A DNA stretch of 8,245 nucleotides. Source: Oribacterium sp. UBA3737. Lineage in GTDB: Bacteria; Bacillota_A; Clostridia; Lachnospirales; Lachnospiraceae. Made by a program: the position numbers and the translations under genes. Below are positions 1 to 6,671 of this stretch, one piece after another (the stretch's first letter is position 1; each line of letters begins with the position of its first letter). Under the pieces are notes generated by a model. That model was not told where the DNA came from and made no database searches. It saw only the letters and a program-made list of their open reading frames with translations. The stretch covers positions 1 through 8,245 of the forward strand of contig DFGZ01000209.1 of NCBI GenBank assembly GCA_002371295.1, written 5' to 3'.

Positions 1-39
1 TCCGGTAATGCCTTCCATAGGTGCGAAATAAAATTTCAT
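1..39 (-). CDS. tRNA-dihydrouridine synthase, N-terminal fragment (cut by window edge)
   Basis: The minus strand from 39 to 1 reads exactly 13 codons, MKFYFAPMEGITG, with no stop before the edge. The APMEGIT block right at the N-terminus is the characteristic first strand of the FMN-binding TIM barrel of tRNA-dihydrouridine synthases (Dus, COG0042), which reduce specific uridines in the tRNA D-loop using NADPH and FMN. The ATG lies one base after the TAA of the patatin-like gene and has only a purine-rich AAAAGA stretch upstream, not a clear Shine-Dalgarno, so translation is probably coupled to the preceding gene. The rest of the protein, including the catalytic cysteine, is outside the window. 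Which Dus subtype it is cannot be decided from 13 residues. The identification rests on a short but very distinctive motif. Confidence 0.8.
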   Translation of the reverse strand, partial: MKFYFAPMEGITG

Positions 40-40
40 A

Positions 41-907
41 TTATCTTTTATTTATATATTCCTTTAAATCCGAAAGAAGGGAAAGAGCTGTGGAACGTCC
101 TAATTTGTAAACCCGCTCCAGTTCATTTCTGTCATGCTCCACTCGCTTTATGCCCAGAGGCTCCGGCGGACGGATGACATATACTTCCCCGTTTTTTTCT
201 TTGTTTTTAATGTAGTCAATTTGAGCATTGTACATTATATGCCGCTTAGTCATGGCTGTATAGATGGCCGGTTGTTTTTTTAGTAATAATTTAGTTAAAA
301 AACCGGAGGGAATGGCGGTTTTTACGTAACCTGCATCCTGAGTGAGAATGACTACATTCCGGTTATAGCCTATGTGTTCGAAGAATTCAAGAGGAACGGA
401 ATTGGAGATGCCTCCGTCAAGAAGCTCGTATCCGTCAACTTCCACTGGCCTTGAAACAAGAGGCATGGAGGCGCTGGCTCTCAGCCATTCAAGTTCATCA
501 TCCCCTCTTTTTTTCATTTCGTGATAAACCGGATTTCCTGTTTTTACATCTGTGGCCACAAGGTAAAATTTCATGGGATTACTTAGAAATGTGTCCCAGT
601 CAAAGGGGAAAAGCTCATTAGGCAGTGTATGATAGCAGAATTCCGTATCATAGAAGTCTCCGGATCTGATGAGTGATTCGAAACTGCCGTAGCGTTTGTC
701 TCCCGCATACTTGAGGTTATATCTTACTGTTCTGCCTATCTGCTTTGACTTGAAATTACAACCAAAGGTGGCGCCGGCTGACACTCCCACCATACCATCA
801 AAGGTGATATCATTTTCGATAAACACATCGAGGACACCGGCAGTAAAAAGCCCGCGCATGGCCCCGCCTTCACATATCAGTCCTGTCTTTATTTCAGTCG
901 TTTCCAT
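41..907 (-). CDS. patatin-like phospholipase family protein (RssA/YjjU type)
   Basis: This 288-aa protein has the full set of bacterial patatin motifs. There is a glycine-rich oxyanion loop (EGGAMRG, residues 13-19), the nucleophile elbow GVSAG (41-45, Ser43), the ASASMP block (144-149), and the catalytic aspartate in LLDGG (Asp164). The Ser-Asp dyad is therefore intact and an active serine hydrolase acting on membrane phospholipids or other acyl esters is expected. Family members of this size (COG4667-like) lack a signal peptide, and none is visible here, so it is probably cytoplasmic or peripherally membrane-bound. The start is supported by AAAGGAG four bases upstream of the ATG. This start lies inside the 3' end of the EAL gene (14-nt overlap), and the stop is one base before the dus start, so it is a middle gene of a tightly packed transcript. 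The physiological substrate is not known. Confidence 0.92.
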   Translation of the reverse strand: METTEIKTGLICEGGAMRGLFTAGVLDVFIENDITFDGMVGVSAGATFGCNFKSKQIGRTVRYNLKYAGDKRYGSFESLIRSGDFYDTEFCYHTLPNELFPFDWDTFLSNPMKFYLVATDVKTGNPVYHEMKKRGDDELEWLRASASMPLVSRPVEVDGYELLDGGISNSVPLEFFEHIGYNRNVVILTQDAGYVKTAIPSGFLTKLLLKKQPAIYTAMTKRHIMYNAQIDYIKNKEKNGEVYVIRPPEPLGIKRVEHDRNELERVYKLGRSTALSLLSDLKEYINKR

Positions 908-2813
908 TAAACTCCTTTACATATCTGATAAATTCTTCTTCCGGCAGAGGCCTTGAGAAATAGAAGCCCTGCAGGTGATCCACGCCCATTTCCGTGAGCT
1001 CATCTACCATTTGCTTTGTTTCGATACCTTCACACAGTATTTTATAGTTCTGTTCCTTGAACATCTTTACGATGTTCTTCAGCATGAGATTTGAACCGTC
1101 AAAATATGCCCAGACCAGGCTCTTATCAATCTTTATGATCTCCAGAGGAAGCTGAAGTATAAGAGTCAGATTGGAGAATCCGGTTCCGTAATCGTCCAGT
1201 GAGAAACTGACGCCCATATTGTGAAGTATCTTCATCTGTTTTTTCAGAATGGAAATGTCAGAGGTTGCGGTCTCTGTTATCTCCAGATTCACCATACTGA
1301 GATCCACTCTGTTCTCAAAGGCAAGATCTATGAATTCCTCTGCAAAATTAAGATTGGTGAACTGCACAGGAGAAAGGTTGATCTCCAGATAATGAAGATC
1401 TTTAAGGTCAGACCTTCTGTCTCTGATAAAACTCAGGGTCTTGATGAAGATCTGATGTCCCAGCTTCATTATGGAACCGTCCTGCTCGGCTGCGACTATA
1501 AACTCGTCAGGCGGTATGCTGCCCAGCTTGTCATCGGTGAGCCTGGCCAGTGCTTCTGCGGAAACTATTTTTTGGGTCTTTGTGTCATAGATCGGCTGAT
1601 AGTGGACATTGATGGAATTGTGATCAACTGCACGCTGCAGAGCCTGATGTATTTCGTTGTCCTTCTGATGCTTCTCAAACATCTGGGATTCTATGATTTC
1701 ATAACGGCTTTCATTGTGCATCGTGGATGAAATCAGAGAATTTCTGATTATGGATATGAGGTTCTGAGTATTGAACTTATCAAGATTTTTTGGCAGGAAA
1801 GAAAAATAAGCGCTCAGACGAAGTTCTCCTATGGAGGTGGACCAGGTATGATCAAAACGGTTCTTAAGAAGATCCGTAACTTCATCCGGGTCTGTATCTT
1901 CCGGATTTATGAACGAAAAAACTCCGTCCTCAAGATAAAAGACCATAGCGTCCTTATAGTAGGCTTTAAGAAGCAGGACTATCTGATGAAGTATATCATT
2001 CATAGTCTCTTCGCCGTAAGTATTGAGCAGAATAGGATAATGATCAATGATGAAGCTGAAGACCGAGAAGGAACGATTGGTTTCGTGATAGTCGGTTGTC
2101 AGATCCCTGAAGGCTTTGGAATTAAAACAGGAGGCCTTGACGCTCAGATAGTACTCCGGATTCTGAAGTGACATGAATGTGATGAGAAGTCCGAAGGATG
2201 CAAAGCAGCTTATCAGAAGTGTTCCGGGAAAAACCGATGCCTGAAGGAAGGTTCCTATGATGAAAAGCGCATAAGAAAAAAGGACAGCGATCATCTGTGC
2301 CGGAATTATCTCTTTATGAAAATATGACAGATATACAACTGATAAAATGATATAGAAATACAGGTACGGCACAAGTATGTAATAGTATGCCCACTGACGT
2401 GAATAGCCTGTGACTCTGTTTACGGAGAATAAAGCATTGGTCAGAGGTGTTGATAGGATCAGTATGCTTATGAGTATAAGCGGTAAGGCAATGAGCACCT
2501 TACGTGCCGAAGTATTGATTATAGAATGCTTCGAAATGGATATGGTGTAATTAAAAAACAGATAGAATTCCAAAGACAGAAGCAGAAAATAAAGGATATT
2601 TTCGCCGTAAAGAAACCATAACGGATAATCCCCAAAATTGGCCGTAGTAACAGAAGCTATTATATCAAATACAATAACCGAGATCTCGCAGGCTATTGTA
2701 AGGTAAAAATAGCGGTTTCTTCGCAGAGGAAGATATTTTTCCGGTCGATATGACAGGAACAGGATCACTGTCATGGCCAGGGATACGATTTCGTAATCGA
2801 GATTCCAACTCAT
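894..2813 (-). CDS. seven-TM c-di-GMP phosphodiesterase: degenerate GGDEF plus intact EAL domain
   Basis: This 639-aa protein has three parts. Residues about 7-217 form roughly seven hydrophobic segments (near 7-22, 36-55, 66-90, 104-121, 141-164, 172-192, 196-216), a membrane sensor-like module. Residues about 225-370 resemble a GGDEF domain, but the signature position reads YLEDGVF (293-299), so diguanylate cyclase activity is very unlikely. Residues about 385-637 are an EAL domain with all the expected metal- and substrate-binding positions: E420 in EAL, N479 in EIN, E511 in EITET, D540-D541 in DDYGTG, K561 in KIDK, E595 in CEGIE and Q615 in QGFYFSRPL. It should hydrolyse c-di-GMP to pGpG at the inner face of the membrane. 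AAAGGA lies about 11 nt before the ATG. Only 31 nt separate it from the upstream transpeptidase gene, and it overlaps the next gene by 14 nt. The signal sensed by the membrane part cannot be read from sequence. Confidence 0.93.
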   Translation of the reverse strand: MSWNLDYEIVSLAMTVILFLSYRPEKYLPLRRNRYFYLTIACEISVIVFDIIASVTTANFGDYPLWFLYGENILYFLLLSLEFYLFFNYTISISKHSIINTSARKVLIALPLILISILILSTPLTNALFSVNRVTGYSRQWAYYYILVPYLYFYIILSVVYLSYFHKEIIPAQMIAVLFSYALFIIGTFLQASVFPGTLLISCFASFGLLITFMSLQNPEYYLSVKASCFNSKAFRDLTTDYHETNRSFSVFSFIIDHYPILLNTYGEETMNDILHQIVLLLKAYYKDAMVFYLEDGVFSFINPEDTDPDEVTDLLKNRFDHTWSTSIGELRLSAYFSFLPKNLDKFNTQNLISIIRNSLISSTMHNESRYEIIESQMFEKHQKDNEIHQALQRAVDHNSINVHYQPIYDTKTQKIVSAEALARLTDDKLGSIPPDEFIVAAEQDGSIMKLGHQIFIKTLSFIRDRRSDLKDLHYLEINLSPVQFTNLNFAEEFIDLAFENRVDLSMVNLEITETATSDISILKKQMKILHNMGVSFSLDDYGTGFSNLTLILQLPLEIIKIDKSLVWAYFDGSNLMLKNIVKMFKEQNYKILCEGIETKQMVDELTEMGVDHLQGFYFSRPLPEEEFIRYVKEFNGND

Positions 2814-2844
2814 AGGCGAATATATCCTTTAAACTGATGGCAAA

Positions 2845-3585
2845 TCAGAAGTTAGAAATGTAGTCCTCGTTTGGAACTATCATGATATAACATCCGTCGT
2901 GACACTTTTGAAGAAGCGCGAGCATATTGTCTTCTGTCACGGATACACATCCGGCTGAACCCCATTCTGCAGGATTCTTGCAGTGAAGGAAGATGGCTGA
3001 TCCGCGTTTATAAACTGTGGGGTTAATGTTGAAGCCTATAGCCATGGCATATTTATAGCAGATAGTATACTCACTTAAATGCTCTCCACCCACAGGCGTG
3101 GTGCTCTCCACCCAGGTGTTGTAGGTGGACTTTTCACCTGACCAGTAGGAGTTTTTGGTTATCTCCCTCCAGGTCATGGCTGTGCCGGGATTTGAACCGA
3201 AACCAAAGGCATGAAGTATAGGGAAAGAACCTACAGGAGTAGTCTCATCACCCTCTTTTCTTTCGGTATATGCCTTGAGTCCCTTTCGTCCATATCCGCA
3301 GTAAACATCCATATCTTTGATCCAGCTTCCGTCGGACTGTCTGTTCCATAGTGTGAGGTTATGATCGTTCACAAGTATGATTTGATCTGTGAGCTGTGAA
3401 GTCATGGTAGAAGCAAGCTTTTCTGCTATCGGGTCTGAGACCTTGTCTGCTTTGGCTTCGGATACTATGACCTCTCCCGCTATGTCAGCTCCGGGACCGA
3501 ATTCCGCAAATGCAGAAAAGGCGGTACATAGAGCCAGGGTCATGGCCATGATGGATGAATAAAATACTGATTTAAAATTCTTCAT
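2845..3585 (-). CDS. secreted L,D-transpeptidase family protein (YkuD fold, COG3786-like)
   Basis: This 246-aa protein begins with a signal peptide: a short basic start (MKNFK), a hydrophobic core, and a likely cleavage after AFA (residue 27), so it acts outside the membrane. Residues about 65-240 form a YkuD-type catalytic domain. The key motif is IFLHC (198-202, His201) followed by WGSAGCVSV (208-216), with Cys213 the predicted nucleophile. The usual SHGC is replaced by SAGC and the His-to-Cys spacing is short, which to my knowledge is the variant seen in the COG3786 branch rather than a loss of function. Such enzymes make 3-3 peptidoglycan cross-links or related L,D-transfers. Substrate specificity is not readable here. 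The start is supported by GAAAGGA about 5 nt before the ATG. Its nearest neighbours are a second, larger transpeptidase upstream (136-nt spacer with a hairpin) and the EAL gene 31 nt downstream. Confidence 0.87.
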   Translation of the reverse strand: MKNFKSVFYSSIMAMTLALCTAFSAFAEFGPGADIAGEVIVSEAKADKVSDPIAEKLASTMTSQLTDQIILVNDHNLTLWNRQSDGSWIKDMDVYCGYGRKGLKAYTERKEGDETTPVGSFPILHAFGFGSNPGTAMTWREITKNSYWSGEKSTYNTWVESTTPVGGEHLSEYTICYKYAMAIGFNINPTVYKRGSAIFLHCKNPAEWGSAGCVSVTEDNMLALLQKCHDGCYIMIVPNEDYISNF

Positions 3586-3622
3586 TGAGATCCTTTCACA
3601 TAAATAACTAAAATGATGCTTT

Positions 3623-3668
3623 CTTCTGCAGGATCCGCACCATGTAATACATGTGAATCCTGTAGAAG
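3623..3668 (-). promoter_or_regulatory. 46-nt leader hairpin (with possible extended -10 just upstream) before the 246-aa transpeptidase gene
   Basis: In the 136-nt spacer between the two transpeptidase genes, the arms CTTCTACAGGATTC and GGATCCTGCAGAAG pair at 13 of 14 positions (one mismatch, one G-T). An additional CATG/CATG inner stem caps the structure. No T-run follows the stem on either strand, so it is not a standard intrinsic terminator. On the minus strand, TGTTAAGAT at 3678-3670 resembles an extended -10 (TGnTAnnAT), with no good -35. If used, transcription would start almost at the base of the hairpin, making it a 5'-end stabilising or regulatory structure of the mRNA. An RNA-processing or partial termination role is also possible. 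The hairpin is plainly visible; its role is inferred. Confidence 0.5.
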
Positions 3669-3721
3669 TATCTTAACATATATACAGGCTCAATTTTGAA
3701 AAGACCGAATATAGTCTGAAA

Positions 3722-5089
3722 TTAGTAATATATTATTACAGGAAGTCCGGCTTCTACCAGACCGTAGAGTTCCTTTGCCTTAGGTATAGGCATGTTCACA
3801 CAGCCATGGGAGCCGCTGTACCTGTAGATGGTTCCGCCGAAGGAGCCTCTCCATGATGCGTCATGGAATCCGCATCCATTGTAGAACGGCATCCAGTAGG
3901 TAACAGGAGATGCATAGTTTGCGCCTCGAAGTACAACATTCTTTGCCTTGTACATGATGCTGAATATACCCGTCGGAGTACCTCTTCCGAGACTGGTATT
4001 TCCGGTAACACAATCAGAGGTGAAGACCACCTGTCCGTCCTGAATGAAATAAACAGTCTGGTTAGTCATATCGACTTCGATATAGGTGTCACCATACTCC
4101 TGGCCTGAACGTGAATGACCTGTAGTGGTATAAACAGGTTCACGCTCTACCTTTTTTCCGGAAAGGATGTCTTCCTTTAGCTGCTCTGCTTCCTTTTTCT
4201 TGGAAATGTTAAAGCCGTAAGGTCCCTTTACATTTATTGAATGTCCCGATACAGTCTTAAAACCTCTGGTGGTATATGCGGTATCGGTGGACTCCTTTAG
4301 CCTGGTGACATAGTCATTGACCATGTCTTCATTAAGAGTTACTGTTCCGTCTTCCGCGGTGATGAGCCACGGGAAATAGGTATCGGAGTTCAATGTTATT
4401 TTCTGGTTTCCCAAGTCATAGGTTATGGAAGCCTGAAGCGCATCGTTCAGGCTGGCCGCCTCCCTGTTCAGAGAATCATCATCCGAACGTACAGAAGCCT
4501 TCAGATAACAGTCATTTGAAGCAAGGTCTATGAAAACGGATCTGTCGTGAATGGCATCTTTAATGAGCTTGGTTACTGTGGAAGAATCCGGAGTATCTCC
4601 GTCTACTTCCGAAGCTATGGTATAGCCTGCTCCGGGTACATAAGCTGTAAGGAAGGCATCAGACGGTTTAACTGTGGAGCCGGCAGCAGGTAAGATGGTG
4701 CTGTCTATAATGTTCTGAAGTTTTTCTTCGTCAAATGAAACGGATTCCGGAACTATGAAATAGTTTCCCGGATTAAGCATATAGTAAGGATAGATGAGCG
4801 GATTCTGAACACGTATGCCGGAAACCGCAAAATCAGCCTTCAGATCTATGTCAGCGCCCGTTATGACAGTTTCGTTTCCATGAATATCCCTGACAGTCAG
4901 AGCATAGGCGCTCTTTTCCATATCGGAAAGTCTCCCGTTGATCTCATTTCTCGGAACCATGGAAAAATCAGCTCCGTTTATCATAGTCCCGGGCATCATC
5001 TTGTCCTTCATAAAAGTGGTGCTGGCAAGATAGCCTCCGGTGATTCCTATTGTAAGACCTAATAGTATCGCTATACCTTTGCTCCTCAT
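3722..5089 (-). CDS. membrane-anchored L,D-transpeptidase with PG_binding_4-type N-terminal region and YkuD domain
   Basis: This 455-aa protein has an N-terminal membrane anchor (about 5-24). It is followed by a long extracellular region that resembles two PG_binding_4 (VanW-associated) modules, near 33-180 and 205-320. The first has the typical MINGADFSM opening and a TVRDIHGNE segment, and the second ends with VKGPYGFNISKKKEAEQL. The C-terminal YkuD domain (about 335-455) contains GFHDASWRGSFGG (407-419, His409) and SGSHGCVNMP (425-434, Cys430 nucleophile), an excellent match to the H-x-SHGCxN signature. This is the architecture of Ldt(fm)-type enzymes that form 3-3 peptidoglycan cross-links and can confer beta-lactam tolerance by bypassing D,D-transpeptidases. 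An RBS, GAGGGG, lies 10 nt before the ATG. It is 84 nt downstream of truA, in a spacer without a convincing terminator or promoter, so it is probably read from the same transcript. Confidence 0.92.
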   Translation of the reverse strand: MRSKGIAILLGLTIGITGGYLASTTFMKDKMMPGTMINGADFSMVPRNEINGRLSDMEKSAYALTVRDIHGNETVITGADIDLKADFAVSGIRVQNPLIYPYYMLNPGNYFIVPESVSFDEEKLQNIIDSTILPAAGSTVKPSDAFLTAYVPGAGYTIASEVDGDTPDSSTVTKLIKDAIHDRSVFIDLASNDCYLKASVRSDDDSLNREAASLNDALQASITYDLGNQKITLNSDTYFPWLITAEDGTVTLNEDMVNDYVTRLKESTDTAYTTRGFKTVSGHSINVKGPYGFNISKKKEAEQLKEDILSGKKVEREPVYTTTGHSRSGQEYGDTYIEVDMTNQTVYFIQDGQVVFTSDCVTGNTSLGRGTPTGIFSIMYKAKNVVLRGANYASPVTYWMPFYNGCGFHDASWRGSFGGTIYRYSGSHGCVNMPIPKAKELYGLVEAGLPVIIYY

Positions 5090-5173
5090 AATTACTTATC
5101 CCCTCTTGCAAAGTGTTTGGTATTTTTGGTACATCATCGGCGAAACCCACATTCCGCCTCTCAACATGGCAGA

Positions 5174-5950
5174 TCAGTCGTAATCTACCTTCATAAGGCA
5201 CAGCCCCTGTGGCTCTGCCGTATAGCCTGCATTCTGTCTGTTCCTGCTGTCTATGATTTCACGAACAGATTCAGGAGTGCGCTTTCCGTAGCCCACTTCA
5301 AGAAGAGTTCCTGTCATGATACGGACCTGATTCTGCAGGAAGCCGGTTCCGTGATAATAAAACCTTATGTAAGGTCCGTTCTCTGTTATCTCAATGTTGT
5401 CGATATTACGCACAGTGGATTTCTTCATATGGGAATTACCGCAGAAACATTTGAAATCATGCTCTCCTATGATGAACTGAGCGGCCTTCTTCATGGCTTC
5501 GATATCAGGATGGCGTTCCAGAACCGTTACGTACTTCCTTTCAAATACCGGTTTCTGGTCTCCGTACCAGCAGCTGTATCTGTAAGTCTTGCCGCTTGCC
5601 TTGAAACGGCTGTGGAACTTATCTCCGCAAAGCTTCAGTTCGTTAATGCTTATATCATCGGGCAGATATTTATTCATATAAGTCCTGATCTCATCCTCGG
5701 TCATTTCAGTATCCAGGATGACATTGGCAGTCATGGCCCGTGCGTGTACTCCTGCATCGGTGCGTCCCGCGCCTATAACTGTTATGGGAAAGGAAGCAAA
5801 ATCCTTTACCGCATAAGAATCTCCGAAGACCATACGTGTCAGGACCTGCTCCAGCTTCCCCTGGATGGTCATTTCGGTATTTGGCTGATGCTCCCATCCA
5901 TAATAACGGGAGCCGTCATAGCTTAAGATAATTTTGTAATTGTGTTTCAT
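5174..5950 (-). CDS. truA: tRNA pseudouridine(38-40) synthase TruA
   Basis: This 258-aa protein matches the normal bacterial TruA length (about 245-270). It isomerises uridines 38-40 in the anticodon stem-loop of many tRNAs. Visible motifs are YDGSRYYGWEHQPN near the N-terminus, the catalytic block GAGRTDAGVHA with Asp65, FHSRFKA (112-118), TYRYSCWYG with the conserved Tyr123, KKSTVRNI (176-183) with Arg181, and GTGFLQNQVRIMTGTLLEVG (201-220). The GWEHQ and FLQNQVR variants, instead of GWQ.Q and FL..MVR, resemble the form I associate with Lachnospiraceae and relatives, which may carry more than one truA copy. TAAGG lies five bases upstream of the ATG. The gene starts 14 nt after the acylphosphatase stop, so the two are very likely cotranscribed. 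All catalytic residues are present and no frame disruption is seen. Confidence 0.96.
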   Translation of the reverse strand: MKHNYKIILSYDGSRYYGWEHQPNTEMTIQGKLEQVLTRMVFGDSYAVKDFASFPITVIGAGRTDAGVHARAMTANVILDTEMTEDEIRTYMNKYLPDDISINELKLCGDKFHSRFKASGKTYRYSCWYGDQKPVFERKYVTVLERHPDIEAMKKAAQFIIGEHDFKCFCGNSHMKKSTVRNIDNIEITENGPYIRFYYHGTGFLQNQVRIMTGTLLEVGYGKRTPESVREIIDSRNRQNAGYTAEPQGLCLMKVDYD

Positions 5951-5964
5951 TTAAACCTTATATT

Positions 5965-6375
5965 TCAATATGTGATTCTAAAACTCTTCTCATCGGAAAT
6001 TACATTCATAGACCGGGATTCCATATCCATGATACGTATCCATCGCTGATTGTTGAGTTTATGCAAAAATTCATCTATCAGGAAGGAGGGACCCTGAATC
6101 TCGCAGGTCACCGAGCCGTCATATTCGTTTTGTACCCATCCGGTAAGCCCAAGGGATTCGGCCAGATGATGGGCGGTATACCTGAATCCTACACCCTGCA
6201 CGGAACCATGAAAAACCAGATGCCGACGTATCATCCTGTCTGCATCTTTTCCTGATGAAGTCTTATAGTGATTTCCTTCTGCCCCGGAAGGCGGAGAAGA
6301 GCCGTCATACTCGACGCCCTTATGTGATGCCCCATCAAATTGTTCCGAATATTTTTTCAAAAAATCAAATATCAT
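5965..6375 (-). CDS. acylphosphatase with an N-terminal extension
   Basis: Residues about 49-136 are a complete acylphosphatase (about 90 aa is the usual full length). GSVQGVGFRYTAHHLAESLG contains the phosphate-binding loop and catalytic Arg65. GWVQNEYDGSV contains the catalytic Asn83, and SFRITY is a typical C-terminus. The enzyme hydrolyses acyl phosphates such as acetyl phosphate and 1,3-bisphosphoglycerate in the cytoplasm. Ahead of it lie 47 residues that begin MIFDFLKKYSEQFD and continue as a polar Gly/Ser/Lys-rich stretch without recognisable domain, probably disordered. A methionine at residue 48 (6234) would give a standard-size protein, but it lacks a well-placed ribosome site. The long start has GAGG seven bases upstream and an extended -10 promoter about 30 nt upstream. 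It is the first gene of the run that continues with truA. Confidence 0.9.
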   Translation of the reverse strand: MIFDFLKKYSEQFDGASHKGVEYDGSSPPSGAEGNHYKTSSGKDADRMIRRHLVFHGSVQGVGFRYTAHHLAESLGLTGWVQNEYDGSVTCEIQGPSFLIDEFLHKLNNQRWIRIMDMESRSMNVISDEKSFRITY

Positions 6376-6382
6376 GGGGATA

Positions 6383-6386
6383 CCTC
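6383..6386 (-). promoter_or_regulatory. Shine-Dalgarno site of the acylphosphatase gene
   Basis: GAGG sits seven bases before the ATG at 6375 on the minus strand. The alternative internal start at 6234 has only AGGAAAAG about 14 nt away and an AGG directly touching the ATG. This site therefore favours the extended protein. Confidence 0.6.
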
Positions 6387-6405
6387 ATTTTTTTTAATAA
6401 AGATA

Positions 6406-6433
6406 ATTGTATCATAAAATCAAAGGATAACAA
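6406..6433 (-). promoter_or_regulatory. candidate sigma-A promoter with extended -10 for the acylphosphatase-truA unit
   Basis: On the minus strand TTGTTA (6433-6428, 4 of 6 to the -35 consensus), a 16-nt spacer and TACAAT (6411-6406, 5 of 6) are preceded by TG at the right place for an extended -10 (TGATACAAT). The start of transcription would be near 6399, giving a leader of about 24 nt that carries the GAGG ribosome site. Confidence 0.65.
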
Positions 6434-6444
6434 ACTACTGAATG

Positions 6445-6472
6445 AGGATATACCCGCCCGTGAAAATGTCAA
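6445..6472 (-). promoter_or_regulatory. second, upstream candidate sigma-A promoter
   Basis: A perfect -35 TTGACA (6472-6467) is followed after 16 nt by TATCCT (6450-6445), which matches the -10 consensus at four of six positions. It would form a tandem arrangement with the promoter about 40 nt downstream. The weak -10 makes this less certain. Confidence 0.4.
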
Positions 6473-6602
6473 AAATAAATGCAACAATTTTTTATCCCTG
6501 CCCGGAGCTAAGGCGTTCTTACCGGGGGGCTTTTACTGAAGATTCCTCATATGGATGTCTATGCCTCGTAAAGAGTGGACCGGTTATGGGATTCTGATAA
6601 GG
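6473..6602. other. intergenic interval without a recognisable gene
   Basis: About 130 nt lie between the tsf terminator and the candidate promoters of the next unit. No ORF with a ribosome site is convincing on either strand. The only structure I see is a GC-rich patch at 6499-6531 in which CCCGG can pair with CCGGG, followed on the plus strand by TTTT. The stem is weak and there is no plus-strand gene for it to terminate. It could be a decayed remnant. Confidence 0.5.
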
Positions 6603-6639
6603 AAAAACAAAAAAGGCTTCGGAGTTTCCTCCGAAGCCT
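6603..6639 (-). terminator. rho-independent terminator after tsf
   Basis: On the minus strand AGGCTTCGGAG and CTCCGAAGCCT form a perfect 11-bp stem closed by a GAAA tetraloop and followed by TTTTTTGTTTTT. It begins about 30 nt after the tsf stop and should end the rpsB-tsf transcript efficiently, separating it from the acylphosphatase-truA unit. Confidence 0.97.
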
Positions 6640-6671
6640 GAATGTTCAAATAATGATCAAAGTGTTAAGAA

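Noticed and set aside
1221..2171. Plus-strand open frames of 169 and 107 codons opposite the EAL gene
   Set aside because: They have no ribosome sites or domain motifs, and the minus strand encodes a complete EAL domain there.
5139..5158. Seven-base-pair hairpin (GGCGGAA/TTTCGCC) between truA and the 455-aa transpeptidase
   Set aside because: It is short, has one G-T pair and no following T-run, so it is not a terminator and too small to call a regulatory element.
5117..5926. 269-codon open frame on the plus strand opposite truA
   Set aside because: It is entirely antisense to a gene with all TruA catalytic motifs, has no recognisable domain and looks like a codon-bias shadow.
6255..6539. 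94-codon plus-strand frame over the acylphosphatase start and promoter region
   Set aside because: It overlaps the start and control region of a better-supported gene and has no motif or ribosome site.
6561..6641. 26-codon plus-strand frame ending inside the tsf terminator
   Set aside because: It has no ribosome site, and half of its sequence is the terminator stem and T-run complement; chance is the simpler explanation.
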